From an uncultured Clostridia bacterium (GTDB taxonomy: Bacteria; Bacillota; Clostridia; Christensenellales; Borkfalkiaceae), in assembly GCA_944340905.1 (NCBI GenBank), contig CALVLT010000003.1:17184-81183 (forward strand): 64,000 bases of DNA, in the 5' to 3' direction. The position numbers and the translations under genes were made by a program. The notes under the pieces are model-generated. The model made no database searches and was not told the origin of the DNA. It saw only the letters and a list, made by a program, of their open reading frames with translations. Position 1 is the first letter of the stretch. Every line of letters begins with the position of its first letter. Of the stretch, positions 17,204 to 24,884 are shown piece by piece.

Positions 17204-17896
17204 ATGAGCATCATTGCAGTCAAATGCAGTGCCTGCGGCGCCCCGCTCGAGGTGGACGATTCGTCGGCATACGGCGTGTGCCCGTATTGCGGAACGAAGT
17301 ACCTGACGGGCGTCGGGCAGGCGCCCTCTGCCGAGCGGGAGAGCATCGACCGCTTTCTGGCGCTGGAAAAAATAGGCGACAGCGCGGGTGCGGCCGCCCT
17401 CGCCCGCGAGCTGGCGGGCAGATTTCCCCAAAAGGCGTTTTCCTGGGCGTGCCTCACACGCGCCTGCTGTGCGCAGGCAAACGAGAGCCTGCGGCGCGTC
17501 GAGGAGCAGTTCTCCGGCCTGAAGATCCGCGACAGCCGCGGCCGCGACGTATATTTTCCGCTGTCCGGCAGGTCGATCCGTGCGCACGGAACGGGCGGCG
17601 CGGACAGGCGTGCCGACGAGCGCATCCGTTCGATCGCCTCCGATTTTTACAGGGCGGAAACGAGCGTGCGGCAGGCGGAGCAGGCGCTGGCAAACATGCG
17701 CAGTTTCCGCAAGAACGGGGAGGACGACAGCTTTTGCAGGGATGCCGAAATGCTCACCTCGCGCGCAAGGGAGCGCTGCAATTCGGCATCCATCCTGCTG
17801 GACCGTTCCGCTGCGGCGCACGCCAAGGGCAAAAAGGCAGCCACGATCGTCGTCGTAGCCGCAGTTATCCTTGCGATCATTTTCAATTTTCTGTAA
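17204..17896 (+). CDS. zinc-ribbon protein with C-terminal membrane anchor, function unknown
   Basis: A 230-aa protein not assigned to a family. It has an N-terminal zinc ribbon (KCSACGAPL ... CPYCGTKY, residues 8-32) of the type found in many stand-alone Bacillota zinc-ribbon proteins. A middle helical, charged region (about 45-205) contains further cysteines. A single C-terminal hydrophobic helix (about 208-228, ending in IIFNFL) suggests a tail-anchored protein facing the cytoplasm. The start at 17204 follows GAGG; an ATG at 17193 is out of frame. It lies between two terminators, with no strong promoter seen, so it may rely on read-through. Confidence 0.82.
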   Translation: MSIIAVKCSACGAPLEVDDSSAYGVCPYCGTKYLTGVGQAPSAERESIDRFLALEKIGDSAGAAALARELAGRFPQKAFSWACLTRACCAQANESLRRVEEQFSGLKIRDSRGRDVYFPLSGRSIRAHGTGGADRRADERIRSIASDFYRAETSVRQAEQALANMRSFRKNGEDDSFCRDAEMLTSRARERCNSASILLDRSAAAHAKGKKAATIVVVAAVILAIIFNFL

Positions 17897-17933
17897 TAAA
17901 CTTATCATGGAACCGTATCTGCCGACAGGCCAG

Positions 17934-17966
17934 AAGAGCGCATCCTTCCGCGCTCTTTTTTCTTTT
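17934..17966 (+). terminator. intrinsic terminator
   Basis: Stem AAGAGCGC (17934-17941) / GCGCTCTT (17950-17957) with an 8-nt loop and a long T-rich tract. It ends the zinc-ribbon gene. Confidence 0.88.
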
Positions 17967-18052
17967 GGGGAGTGCTTTGTCCGGGAATGTGTGCGGACGG
18001 GGAAACCTTGGCTGAAAAGATAAATTTACCGCGAAAATCTTGCAAAAGGGTA

Positions 18053-18081
18053 TTGCTTTTTGTAACAATTTCCCGTATAAT
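18053..18081 (+). promoter_or_regulatory. SigA-type promoter of the glycosidase operon
   Basis: TTGCTT at 18053-18058 and TATAAT at 18076-18081, 17 bp apart, 30 nt before the GH3 start. No obvious operator or catabolite-response element was seen nearby. Confidence 0.75.
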
Positions 18082-18111
18082 AGCGGTAATGTCTGATATA
18101 GGAGAAAAGGT

Positions 18112-20103
18112 ATGGAAAAGAAAACCAAAGCAACTCTGACCTTGCAGGAAAAGGTCCGCCTTCTTACGGGAAAAGACTCCTGGCATACCGACGATCTGGA
18201 CGGGAAAATTCCCTTCATCACGATGTCGGACGGGCCGGTGGGGCTGCGCACCGAGCGCACGGGGGAGGACGGAAAGCCCTACACCATTCCCGCCGTCGCT
18301 TACCCCTCCATTCAGGTGCTGGCAAACACGTGGAGCACGGACTGCGCGCGTCTGATGGGCGAGTGTCTTGCCGACGACTGCCGTGACCGCGGCGTCGAAC
18401 TGCTGCTCGCGCCCGGCGTGAACATCAAGCGGCATCCGCTGAACGGGCGCAACTTCGAGTATTTTTCGGAGGACCCTCAGCTCGCGGGCGACATGGGCAA
18501 GGCGTATGTTGAGGGCGTGCAGTCCTCGGGCATCGGCGTCTGCCTCAAGCATTTTTGCTGCAACAATCTGGAATATGACCGCCTGCACCAGACGAGCGAG
18601 GTGGACGAGCGCACGCTGCGCGAAGTGTACTACCGTCCCTTCGAGATCGTCTGCGAGGCGAAGCCCGTCTCCGTCATGTGTTCGTACAACCGCATCAACG
18701 GCGAATACGGTTCGGAATACCGCAAGGGGTTCGACTTTTTGCGCGACGAGTGCGGATTTGACGGGGCGATCGTCTCCGATTGGGGCGCGGTGCGTGACAG
18801 GACGGCGGCGGCAAAGGCGGGGCTGGACATCGAGATGCCCTACAGCGAGGCGGGCAGGAAAAAACTTGCCGACGATCTGGCTGCGGGCAGCATTTCGGAG
18901 GAGGAGATCGACGCCTGCGCACAGCGCGTTCTGCAACTCGTCGGACGGCTCAAGGAGATGGGCAGGGGCAGGAAAAACAAGCGTTCGGAGCAGGAGCGCA
19001 TTGCGGCGGCGCGCGATATCGCCGCAGAGGGCATCGTCCTTGTCAAGAACGAGGGCGTGCTGCCCTTGGCGAAGGGCGCAAAGCTGTCGGTGTGCGGCAT
19101 CTATGCAAGGCCCGACAACACGGGCTACCTTTCGGGCGGCGGCTCGGCAAAGGTGAGGTGGACGCAAATGTCCGCCGATCTGCCCGCCGAACTCGTCTCC
19201 CGCGGGCACGAGGTCGCCTATGAGGGGGCGTTCGGCACGCGCGTCATCCATTCCTTTGCGCAGAATACGCGCACGGCGGTGCTGAATGCGGCGCAGTCGG
19301 ACGCGAACATCGTCTGCGTCGGAACGGGCGACGGCGTGGAATTCGAGGAGGGGGACAGGCTCACCATGCGCCTGAGCGAGGTGCAGGAGCGCGCCATCCT
19401 CGATACGGCGGCGCGCAATCCGGACACCGTCGTCATCGTCTTTGCGGGCGCGGCGGTGGATATGTCTGCCTGGGCGGACAGCGTCGCCGCGATCGTCTAT
19501 GCGGGATTCCCCGGCATGGGCGGCATGGGGGCGATCGCCGACATTCTGACGGGCAAAGTCAATCCGAGCGGCAAGCTCTCCGAGACCTTCCCGCTCGATT
19601 TGGACGACGTTCCCGCAGTCCATACATACCGCGCCGCGGGCGTCACGCGCTATCAGGAGGGGCCGGACGTCGGGTACCGCTATTTCGATACCTACGACGT
19701 CCCCGTGCTCTATCCCTTCGGGCACGGCATGAGCTATTCGGAATTTGTCTACCGTGATTTGAAACTCTCCCTCGAGGGGGGCAAGGTCGTTGCCGAATAC
19801 GTCGTGGAGAACGTCTCCGATCGGGACGGCAGGGAAGTCTCGCAGGTGTATGTGGGCGAGAGCGCGCCCCTCGTCTACCGCCCGAAGAAGGAGCTGAAGG
19901 GCTTTTCCAAGGATTTGATCGGCGCGGGCAAGTCCGTAAAAGTGCGCGTGGGACTGGATTTTCGCGCATTTGCGCATTGGAACACGGCGCGCGATACATG
20001 GGAAATGACGGACGGCGTCTACGAAGTGTTTGTCGGCGCGTCGAGCGCGGACATCCGCCTGACGGCGCGGCTGCGCGTGGAGAACGGCAAGTTCGTTCTC
20101 TAA
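18112..20103 (+). CDS. glycoside hydrolase family 3 (beta-glucosidase-like)
   Basis: GH3 enzyme of 663 aa without a signal peptide, so probably cytoplasmic. The N-terminal TIM-barrel domain has SDGPVGLR, KHFCCNNLEYDR and the nucleophile D223 in VSDWGAV. The alpha/beta sandwich domain (about 310-510) holds a likely acid/base glutamate in VEFEEGDR near residue 411. A C-terminal fibronectin III-like domain is seen from about 550 (REVSQVYVG, RPKKELKGFSK). Substrate is not determinable; beta-glucosidase or beta-xylosidase are typical. AGGAG precedes the ATG. The GH31 gene 19 nt downstream suggests joint breakdown of an imported oligosaccharide. Confidence 0.93.
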   Translation: MEKKTKATLTLQEKVRLLTGKDSWHTDDLDGKIPFITMSDGPVGLRTERTGEDGKPYTIPAVAYPSIQVLANTWSTDCARLMGECLADDCRDRGVELLLAPGVNIKRHPLNGRNFEYFSEDPQLAGDMGKAYVEGVQSSGIGVCLKHFCCNNLEYDRLHQTSEVDERTLREVYYRPFEIVCEAKPVSVMCSYNRINGEYGSEYRKGFDFLRDECGFDGAIVSDWGAVRDRTAAAKAGLDIEMPYSEAGRKKLADDLAAGSISEEEIDACAQRVLQLVGRLKEMGRGRKNKRSEQERIAAARDIAAEGIVLVKNEGVLPLAKGAKLSVCGIYARPDNTGYLSGGGSAKVRWTQMSADLPAELVSRGHEVAYEGAFGTRVIHSFAQNTRTAVLNAAQSDANIVCVGTGDGVEFEEGDRLTMRLSEVQERAILDTAARNPDTVVIVFAGAAVDMSAWADSVAAIVYAGFPGMGGMGAIADILTGKVNPSGKLSETFPLDLDDVPAVHTYRAAGVTRYQEGPDVGYRYFDTYDVPVLYPFGHGMSYSEFVYRDLKLSLEGGKVVAEYVVENVSDRDGREVSQVYVGESAPLVYRPKKELKGFSKDLIGAGKSVKVRVGLDFRAFAHWNTARDTWEMTDGVYEVFVGASSADIRLTARLRVENGKFVL

Positions 20104-20122
20104 GGGATACGGAGGAAAAACG

Positions 20123-22681
20123 ATGCAGGAATTTACGATCGGAAAGATCCGCGTGCAGTTTCTCTCACGGGACGTCGTGCGCATCGAGCGCATGAAAAAG
20201 GGGAGATTCTGCGATAAAAACACCTTCTTCGTGCCCGATCGCGCGCAGTTTGCAGGGTTTGACGGAGCATCGGTGCAGGAGGATGAACAGGGGGTGCACA
20301 TCGTTTTCGGGGAGTACGCCCTCGTTCTGCCTGCGGCGGCGCGTTCGCTCTCGGGCACCCGCCTCGAGCGCGCGGGTAAGGCGGTGTGGAAGTATAAGCG
20401 GCTTGCCAATTCGGGCGAACTGCCCGCCCCCGGCAGCACGCCCGAGGTGTTCGCGCTTGCGGACACGCCTCGCATCACGGTGCCGGAGGGCGGCTATGCC
20501 TGGCGCGACCGCAAAAACAGCGGCTATAAGGCGGAAGAGAACGTCGAGGACGTCTATCTGCTGCTGTGCGGCAAGAACGCCAAGACGCTGCGCCGCCTGT
20601 ATGTGACGCTCACGGGCAGGAGCGAGCTGGTGCGCCTCTCTACGCTCGGGCTGTGGGATTCTCGCTATTACGAGTATGACCAGGCGGGCGCCATGCAGCG
20701 CATTCTCGACTATGAGGCGCACGAGGTCCCGCTCGACAATATCGTGATCGATACCGACTGGCGCGCCGCCTCCGACCGCGGCATCGGCTACGACGTCAAC
20801 ACAAAGCTCTTTCCCGACGTCGGGCAGTATTTTGCGTTTGCGCATGCGCACGGGGTGGAGGTCATGTTCAACGACCATCCCGAACCCGTCGAGGGCGCAA
20901 AGGACCTGCTCGACCCCGCGGAGGTGAAATACCGCGAGGAAAAGCTGCAGGCGCTCATGGCGCAGGGGCTGGATACGTGGTGGTATGACAGGAACTGGCA
21001 CACCAAGCTGATAAGCCCCGTCGGCGGCATCGCGCCCGAGACGTTCGGCCTCTATCTGTTCACGGACATCACGCGGCACTATTATCAGAAGAAGGCGAAA
21101 AACAAGCGCGTGTACCGCCGTCCCGTCATCATGGGCAACGTCAACAATGTACACAACGGCACATATACGGGCAGCGGGGAATGTTCCGTGCGCGACAGCG
21201 CCTCCCACCGCTATTCCATTCAGTGGACGGGGGACATCCGCTCGGACGAGGCGGCGCTCGGTCAGGAGGTGGAAACGCTCGTCCGGGCGGGTGCGAACTG
21301 CCTTCCCTACGTCAATGCCGACTGCGGCGGACATACGGGCAATCCCGATGCAAAAACTTACATCCGCTGGATGCAGTTCGGCGCGCTCTCTCCCGTGTTC
21401 CGCCCGCACTGCACCAAGAGCATCGTCAGGACGCGCGAACCCTGGGCGTATGACGAAAGAACGCTGCGCATCGTGCGCGAATATATCCGCCTGCGCTACC
21501 GCCTGCTGCCGCTCATCTATTCGCTTGCATATGAGAGTTATGAGACGGGGGTGCCCGTCTGCCGCGCGCTCGGGTTCGAGTATCCGGAGGACAGGCGCGC
21601 CTGCCGTGAGACGAGCGAGTACCTGCTGGGCAAAGATATTCTCGTCGCGCCCGTCGCGCGATATGACGAAACATGGATGTCCCTTCCGCGCTCGTACTAT
21701 GCTGCGCCTGTCAAAGCGACCTACTATGCGGGCAGGGAGTGCAAAGGGGATCCGCTTTGCGCCACGCAGTACGATTTTCTGGATCTGCACTTCAGGGGAG
21801 AGTCTCCCCATCCCGACGTGCCCGTCTATAATTTCTCCGCGCGCTTTGAAACGGTCATCGTTCTGCCCGTGGAAACGGAGCTTGCCGTCCTTGCGGACGA
21901 CGGCGTGCGCATCCGCATCGATGGGAAAAAGGTCTTTGAGGACTGGAGTATCCACGATGCGCAGCAGACGCATTTCGGCGTCTTCCCTGCGGGCGAACAC
22001 AGGGTGAGCATCGAATATTTCCAGGCATACGGCGATGCGCGGCTCTCGCTCGGCACCACACAGAGCGAACGGCGCTATCTGCCCGAAGCGCGCGAGGTGT
22101 ACCTGCCCAAGGGCAGATGGGTGAATGTGTTCACCGGAAAGGCATATGCGGGCGGAAGAGCGCACGCCGTTCCCTGCCCCGTCGAACAAATGCCGCTCTT
22201 CGTGCGCGAGGGGGCGCTCATTCCGCTCGCGCAGGATGCAAAGAATACCAAGGAGCAGTCCTGGCAGTCTCTTGCCTTTGATTTCTACCCCTCCGAAGAG
22301 GCGTACTGCGAAGGGGCGCTCGTCGAGGATGACGGCGAGACGACCGCCTACCAATTGGGCGAAAAGCGTACCTGCGGCTATATTTCTCAGTTCGACAGGG
22401 TGGAAAACTGCCACGTAGTGACGTTTGAAGGCGCAGAAGGCTGCTTTGCGGGGGAGCGCTGCTGCGCCGATCGGCAGGTGTGCCTGCGCATTCACCTGTC
22501 CGCAGGCAGGATCGCCCGCATCCGCGTCAACGGACAGGAGGCGTCCTATACCGTCATAAAGCGGGACGGGACTGCGTTTCCCTTCTCCTTTGACGGTGCA
22601 GCGCCCGATTCGGACGTGGCGGAAGTACGCCTTTCGTTCGCTGTCTCCGAGGGCGCGGAAGTCAGAATTTACCGCAAATGA
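20123..22681 (+). CDS. glycoside hydrolase family 31 with PA14 domain
   Basis: GH31 alpha-glycosidase-type enzyme of 852 aa with no signal peptide. The catalytic barrel (about 160-480) has VIDTDWR, a likely nucleophile D289 in WWYDRNW, and the acid/base-side block HRYSIQWTGDIRSD near residue 372. The nucleophile motif differs from the usual WxDxxE form, pointing to a less studied subfamily. At about 560-645 there is a PA14-like carbohydrate-binding module (ARFETVIVLP, LADDGVRIRIDGKKVFEDW, PAGEHRVSIEY), followed by distal beta domains. It is in an operon with the GH3 enzyme. Whether it acts on alpha-glucosides, xylosides or galactosides is open. Confidence 0.9.
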   Translation: MQEFTIGKIRVQFLSRDVVRIERMKKGRFCDKNTFFVPDRAQFAGFDGASVQEDEQGVHIVFGEYALVLPAAARSLSGTRLERAGKAVWKYKRLANSGELPAPGSTPEVFALADTPRITVPEGGYAWRDRKNSGYKAEENVEDVYLLLCGKNAKTLRRLYVTLTGRSELVRLSTLGLWDSRYYEYDQAGAMQRILDYEAHEVPLDNIVIDTDWRAASDRGIGYDVNTKLFPDVGQYFAFAHAHGVEVMFNDHPEPVEGAKDLLDPAEVKYREEKLQALMAQGLDTWWYDRNWHTKLISPVGGIAPETFGLYLFTDITRHYYQKKAKNKRVYRRPVIMGNVNNVHNGTYTGSGECSVRDSASHRYSIQWTGDIRSDEAALGQEVETLVRAGANCLPYVNADCGGHTGNPDAKTYIRWMQFGALSPVFRPHCTKSIVRTREPWAYDERTLRIVREYIRLRYRLLPLIYSLAYESYETGVPVCRALGFEYPEDRRACRETSEYLLGKDILVAPVARYDETWMSLPRSYYAAPVKATYYAGRECKGDPLCATQYDFLDLHFRGESPHPDVPVYNFSARFETVIVLPVETELAVLADDGVRIRIDGKKVFEDWSIHDAQQTHFGVFPAGEHRVSIEYFQAYGDARLSLGTTQSERRYLPEAREVYLPKGRWVNVFTGKAYAGGRAHAVPCPVEQMPLFVREGALIPLAQDAKNTKEQSWQSLAFDFYPSEEAYCEGALVEDDGETTAYQLGEKRTCGYISQFDRVENCHVVTFEGAEGCFAGERCCADRQVCLRIHLSAGRIARIRVNGQEASYTVIKRDGTAFPFSFDGAAPDSDVAEVRLSFAVSEGAEVRIYRK

Positions 22682-22690
22682 CAACATGAG

Positions 22691-22726
22691 TGCGGCGCGC
22701 GTCACAAGACGCACGCCGCATATTTT
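22691..22726 (+). terminator. intrinsic terminator after the GH31 gene
   Basis: A 13-bp stem with one mismatch, TGCGGCGCGCGTC (22691-22703) / GACGCACGCCGCA (22708-22720), ACAA loop, then TATTTTC. The 22681-22996 gap also holds the polysaccharide operator, promoter and leader. Confidence 0.85.
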
Positions 22727-22825
22727 CATATGCTGCGGGCATACTTTGATAAAAAGTGTCTGCGGGTGCGGGTTTCCCTTTATGCCGTCCGCCTGTTCGC
22801 ATTATAATAGGGAAAGAAACGCACA

Positions 22826-22885
22826 TATGTCATACGATTATATGACATAAATGGATTGACAGCTCTTAAAAGGACATGATATAAT
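22826..22885 (+). promoter_or_regulatory. palindromic operator and SigA-type promoter of the polysaccharide operon
   Basis: TTGACA at 22856-22861 and TATAAT at 22880-22885 (18 bp apart). Seven bases upstream of the -35 is a perfect inverted repeat TATGTCATA-CGATTA-TATGACATA (22826-22834, 22841-22849), a typical dimeric regulator site positioned for activation or repression. A further TATAAT at 22803-22808 lacks a convincing -35. No regulator gene is adjacent. Confidence 0.85.
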
Positions 22886-22891
22886 AAATTC

Positions 22892-22996
22892 ATACAGTTC
22901 CGCGCCGGACTTTTTTCAGGCACCGTAGTTTGGGGGAGACGTGACGGGAGAGGCGGAACCATCCTGCTCGGCGTTCTATAGTTGGGAGGATCACAG
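22892..22996 (+). promoter_or_regulatory. 105-nt leader of the polysaccharide operon with terminator-like hairpin
   Basis: Starting near the predicted transcription start there is a small hairpin TCCG-CGC-CGGA (22899-22909) followed at once by C and six T (22911-22916), resembling a weak terminator. Its 5' part, GTTCCGC (22897-22903), can instead pair with GCGGAAC at 22953-22959. These are mutually exclusive pairings, as in attenuators. GGGAGGA at 22985-22991 is the ribosome site of the first gene. The interpretation is inferred. Confidence 0.45.
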
Positions 22997-23797
22997 ATGG
23001 ATAAAGAAGAACGGGATGCGCAGCCGCAGCCCGCACAAAATAGTACAATTGAACTGCCGGATCGGACATCGGAGGAGATGCCCGTCGTTGAGCCTGCTTC
23101 CGTTTCGGAGCAGGCGTCTTTGCTTGCGCAAAAAAATCCGCCCGCGCAGGAGCCGCCCTACACGCCCCGCAAAGGGTTTCGCTACGGATGCTATCTGTTC
23201 GTCAAGCGCACGTTCGATATTCTCTCCTCCGGCCTTGTTTTGATCGTTTTTTCATGGCTCATTCTGCTGTGCATTCTCATCAAGTGGCTGGAGGATTTTC
23301 ACAATCCCATCTACGTCTCCAAACGGGTGGGAAAGAACGGAAAAATTTTCAAGTTTTACAAGATCAGGACGATGTGCCCCAATGCCGAGGAGATGAAACA
23401 AAAACTCATCGAGGCGGGGCTGAACGAGGCGGATCCGCCCGCCTTCAAGATGAAGAACGACCCGCGCATCACAAAGGTGGGCAAGGTGCTGCGCAAGCTG
23501 TCGCTGGACGAGCTGCCCCAACTGTTCAACATTTTGAACGGCACAATGAGCGTGGTGGGGCCGCGCCCTCCCATTCCAAGCGAGGTGGAGCAGTACACCG
23601 AATATCAGCGGCACCGTCTGGACGTCAAGGGGGGACTGTTGTGCCTGTGGCAGATCCAAAAGAACCGCAACGCGCTCTCGTTCGACGAATGGGTGCGGCT
23701 CGATCTGGAATACATTCAGAAACAGAGTATCTGGCTCGATCTGAAGATCATCTTCAAGGGCGCCTACATGGTCATCTTCGACCGCAGCGGCGAATGA
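22997..23797 (+). CDS. undecaprenyl-phosphate sugar phosphotransferase (priming transferase)
   Basis: Bacterial sugar transferase (WcaJ/WbaP C-terminal type), 266 aa, expected to move a hexose-1-phosphate onto undecaprenyl phosphate and start the repeat unit. A Q/P/E-rich N-terminal extension (1-55) precedes one membrane segment (about 74-95) and the cytosolic catalytic domain with KRTFDILSS, KFYKIRTMC, DPRITKVGKVLRKLSLDELP and MSVVGPRPP. There is no multi-span N-terminal domain, so it is the short form. The ATG at 22997 is preceded by GGGAGGA. It opens the polysaccharide operon; which sugar it transfers is unknown. Confidence 0.93.
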   Translation: MDKEERDAQPQPAQNSTIELPDRTSEEMPVVEPASVSEQASLLAQKNPPAQEPPYTPRKGFRYGCYLFVKRTFDILSSGLVLIVFSWLILLCILIKWLEDFHNPIYVSKRVGKNGKIFKFYKIRTMCPNAEEMKQKLIEAGLNEADPPAFKMKNDPRITKVGKVLRKLSLDELPQLFNILNGTMSVVGPRPPIPSEVEQYTEYQRHRLDVKGGLLCLWQIQKNRNALSFDEWVRLDLEYIQKQSIWLDLKIIFKGAYMVIFDRSGE

Positions 23798-23813
23798 GAT
23801 AAGGGAGCAAATC

Positions 23814-24884
23814 ATGCCTGAACACATTTACGGCATCATTATGGCGGGGGGTGGCGGAACGCGGTTCTGGCCGCTCTCCCGCAGGGAAACGCCCAAGCAG
23901 CTGCTCAACCTGAGCGGACGGGAGCTGATGGTCAACGAGGCGGTGGACCGCCTGACCCGCGTCGCCGCGTATGAAGATATCTATATCGTCACAAACTGCG
24001 AACAGGCGGAGGCGATGGAGCGGGCGACGCAGGGGCGCATTCGTGCGGAGCGCATCCTCCGCGAGCCGTGCGCGCGCAACACCGCCGCCTGCATCGGCTA
24101 TGCCGCCATGAAGATCGCGCATGAACGCGGAGACGGCATTCTGGTCATCACGCCCTCCGACGCCTATATCCGCGACGAGGCGGCGTTCGGCGAGACGCTG
24201 CGCGTCGCTGTGGATGCCGCGCAGGCGACGGGCAAGCTCGTCACCATCGGCATCACGCCCACGTTTCCCGCCACGGGCTATGGGTATATCCGTTGCGAAA
24301 AAGCGGCAGGGCGCGTCAAGCCCGTCGCGCAGTTCGTGGAAAAGCCGCCGCGCGAGAGGGCGGAGGAGTACCTGAAGAGCGGGGACTACGTGTGGAACAG
24401 CGGCATGTTCGTCTGGCGTGCGTCCGTCATTCTGGAAAAGTTCCGCCTGCTTCTGCCCGAACTGTATGCGGGGCTGGAAAAAATTGCAGCAGCGTTCGGA
24501 ACGGGAGAGGAGGAGCGCGTCTTGTCCGAGACATATCCCATCCTTCCCTCCGTTTCCGTCGATTACGGCATTCTCGAGCGCAGCGGCGACATTCTCGTCG
24601 TGCCCGGCGAATTCGGCTGGAGCGACGTCGGCAGCTGGGACATGCTCGGCACGCTGCATCCCTGCGACGATGCCGGCAACGTCGTCGTGGGTAACGCCGT
24701 GCAGGTGGATACGCACAATACCGTCATCTACTCGAGCGGCAGGCTGATCGCCGCCGTGGATGTGAGCGATCTCGTCATCGTCGAGACGCCCGACGCCGTC
24801 CTTGTGTGCCCCAAGTCGGGCGCGCAGGACGTGAAGAAGGTGGTGGAGCGCCTGCGGGCAGAGGGCAGGGAGGAACTGTTGTGA
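23814..24884 (+). CDS. manC: mannose-1-phosphate guanylyltransferase
   Basis: GDP-mannose pyrophosphorylase, 356 aa, single nucleotidyltransferase domain without a fused isomerase. The signature MAGGGGTRFWPLSRRETPKQLL-type start (shown here in part as GGGGTRFWPLSR), RNTAACIGYA, PATGYGYI, FVEKPPRE and WNSGMFVWR are all canonical. It makes GDP-mannose from mannose-1-phosphate and GTP for the Gmd/Fcl pair downstream. It overlaps the phosphomutase start by GTGA. Confidence 0.95.
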   Translation: MPEHIYGIIMAGGGGTRFWPLSRRETPKQLLNLSGRELMVNEAVDRLTRVAAYEDIYIVTNCEQAEAMERATQGRIRAERILREPCARNTAACIGYAAMKIAHERGDGILVITPSDAYIRDEAAFGETLRVAVDAAQATGKLVTIGITPTFPATGYGYIRCEKAAGRVKPVAQFVEKPPRERAEEYLKSGDYVWNSGMFVWRASVILEKFRLLLPELYAGLEKIAAAFGTGEEERVLSETYPILPSVSVDYGILERSGDILVVPGEFGWSDVGSWDMLGTLHPCDDAGNVVVGNAVQVDTHNTVIYSSGRLIAAVDVSDLVIVETPDAVLVCPKSGAQDVKKVVERLRAEGREELL

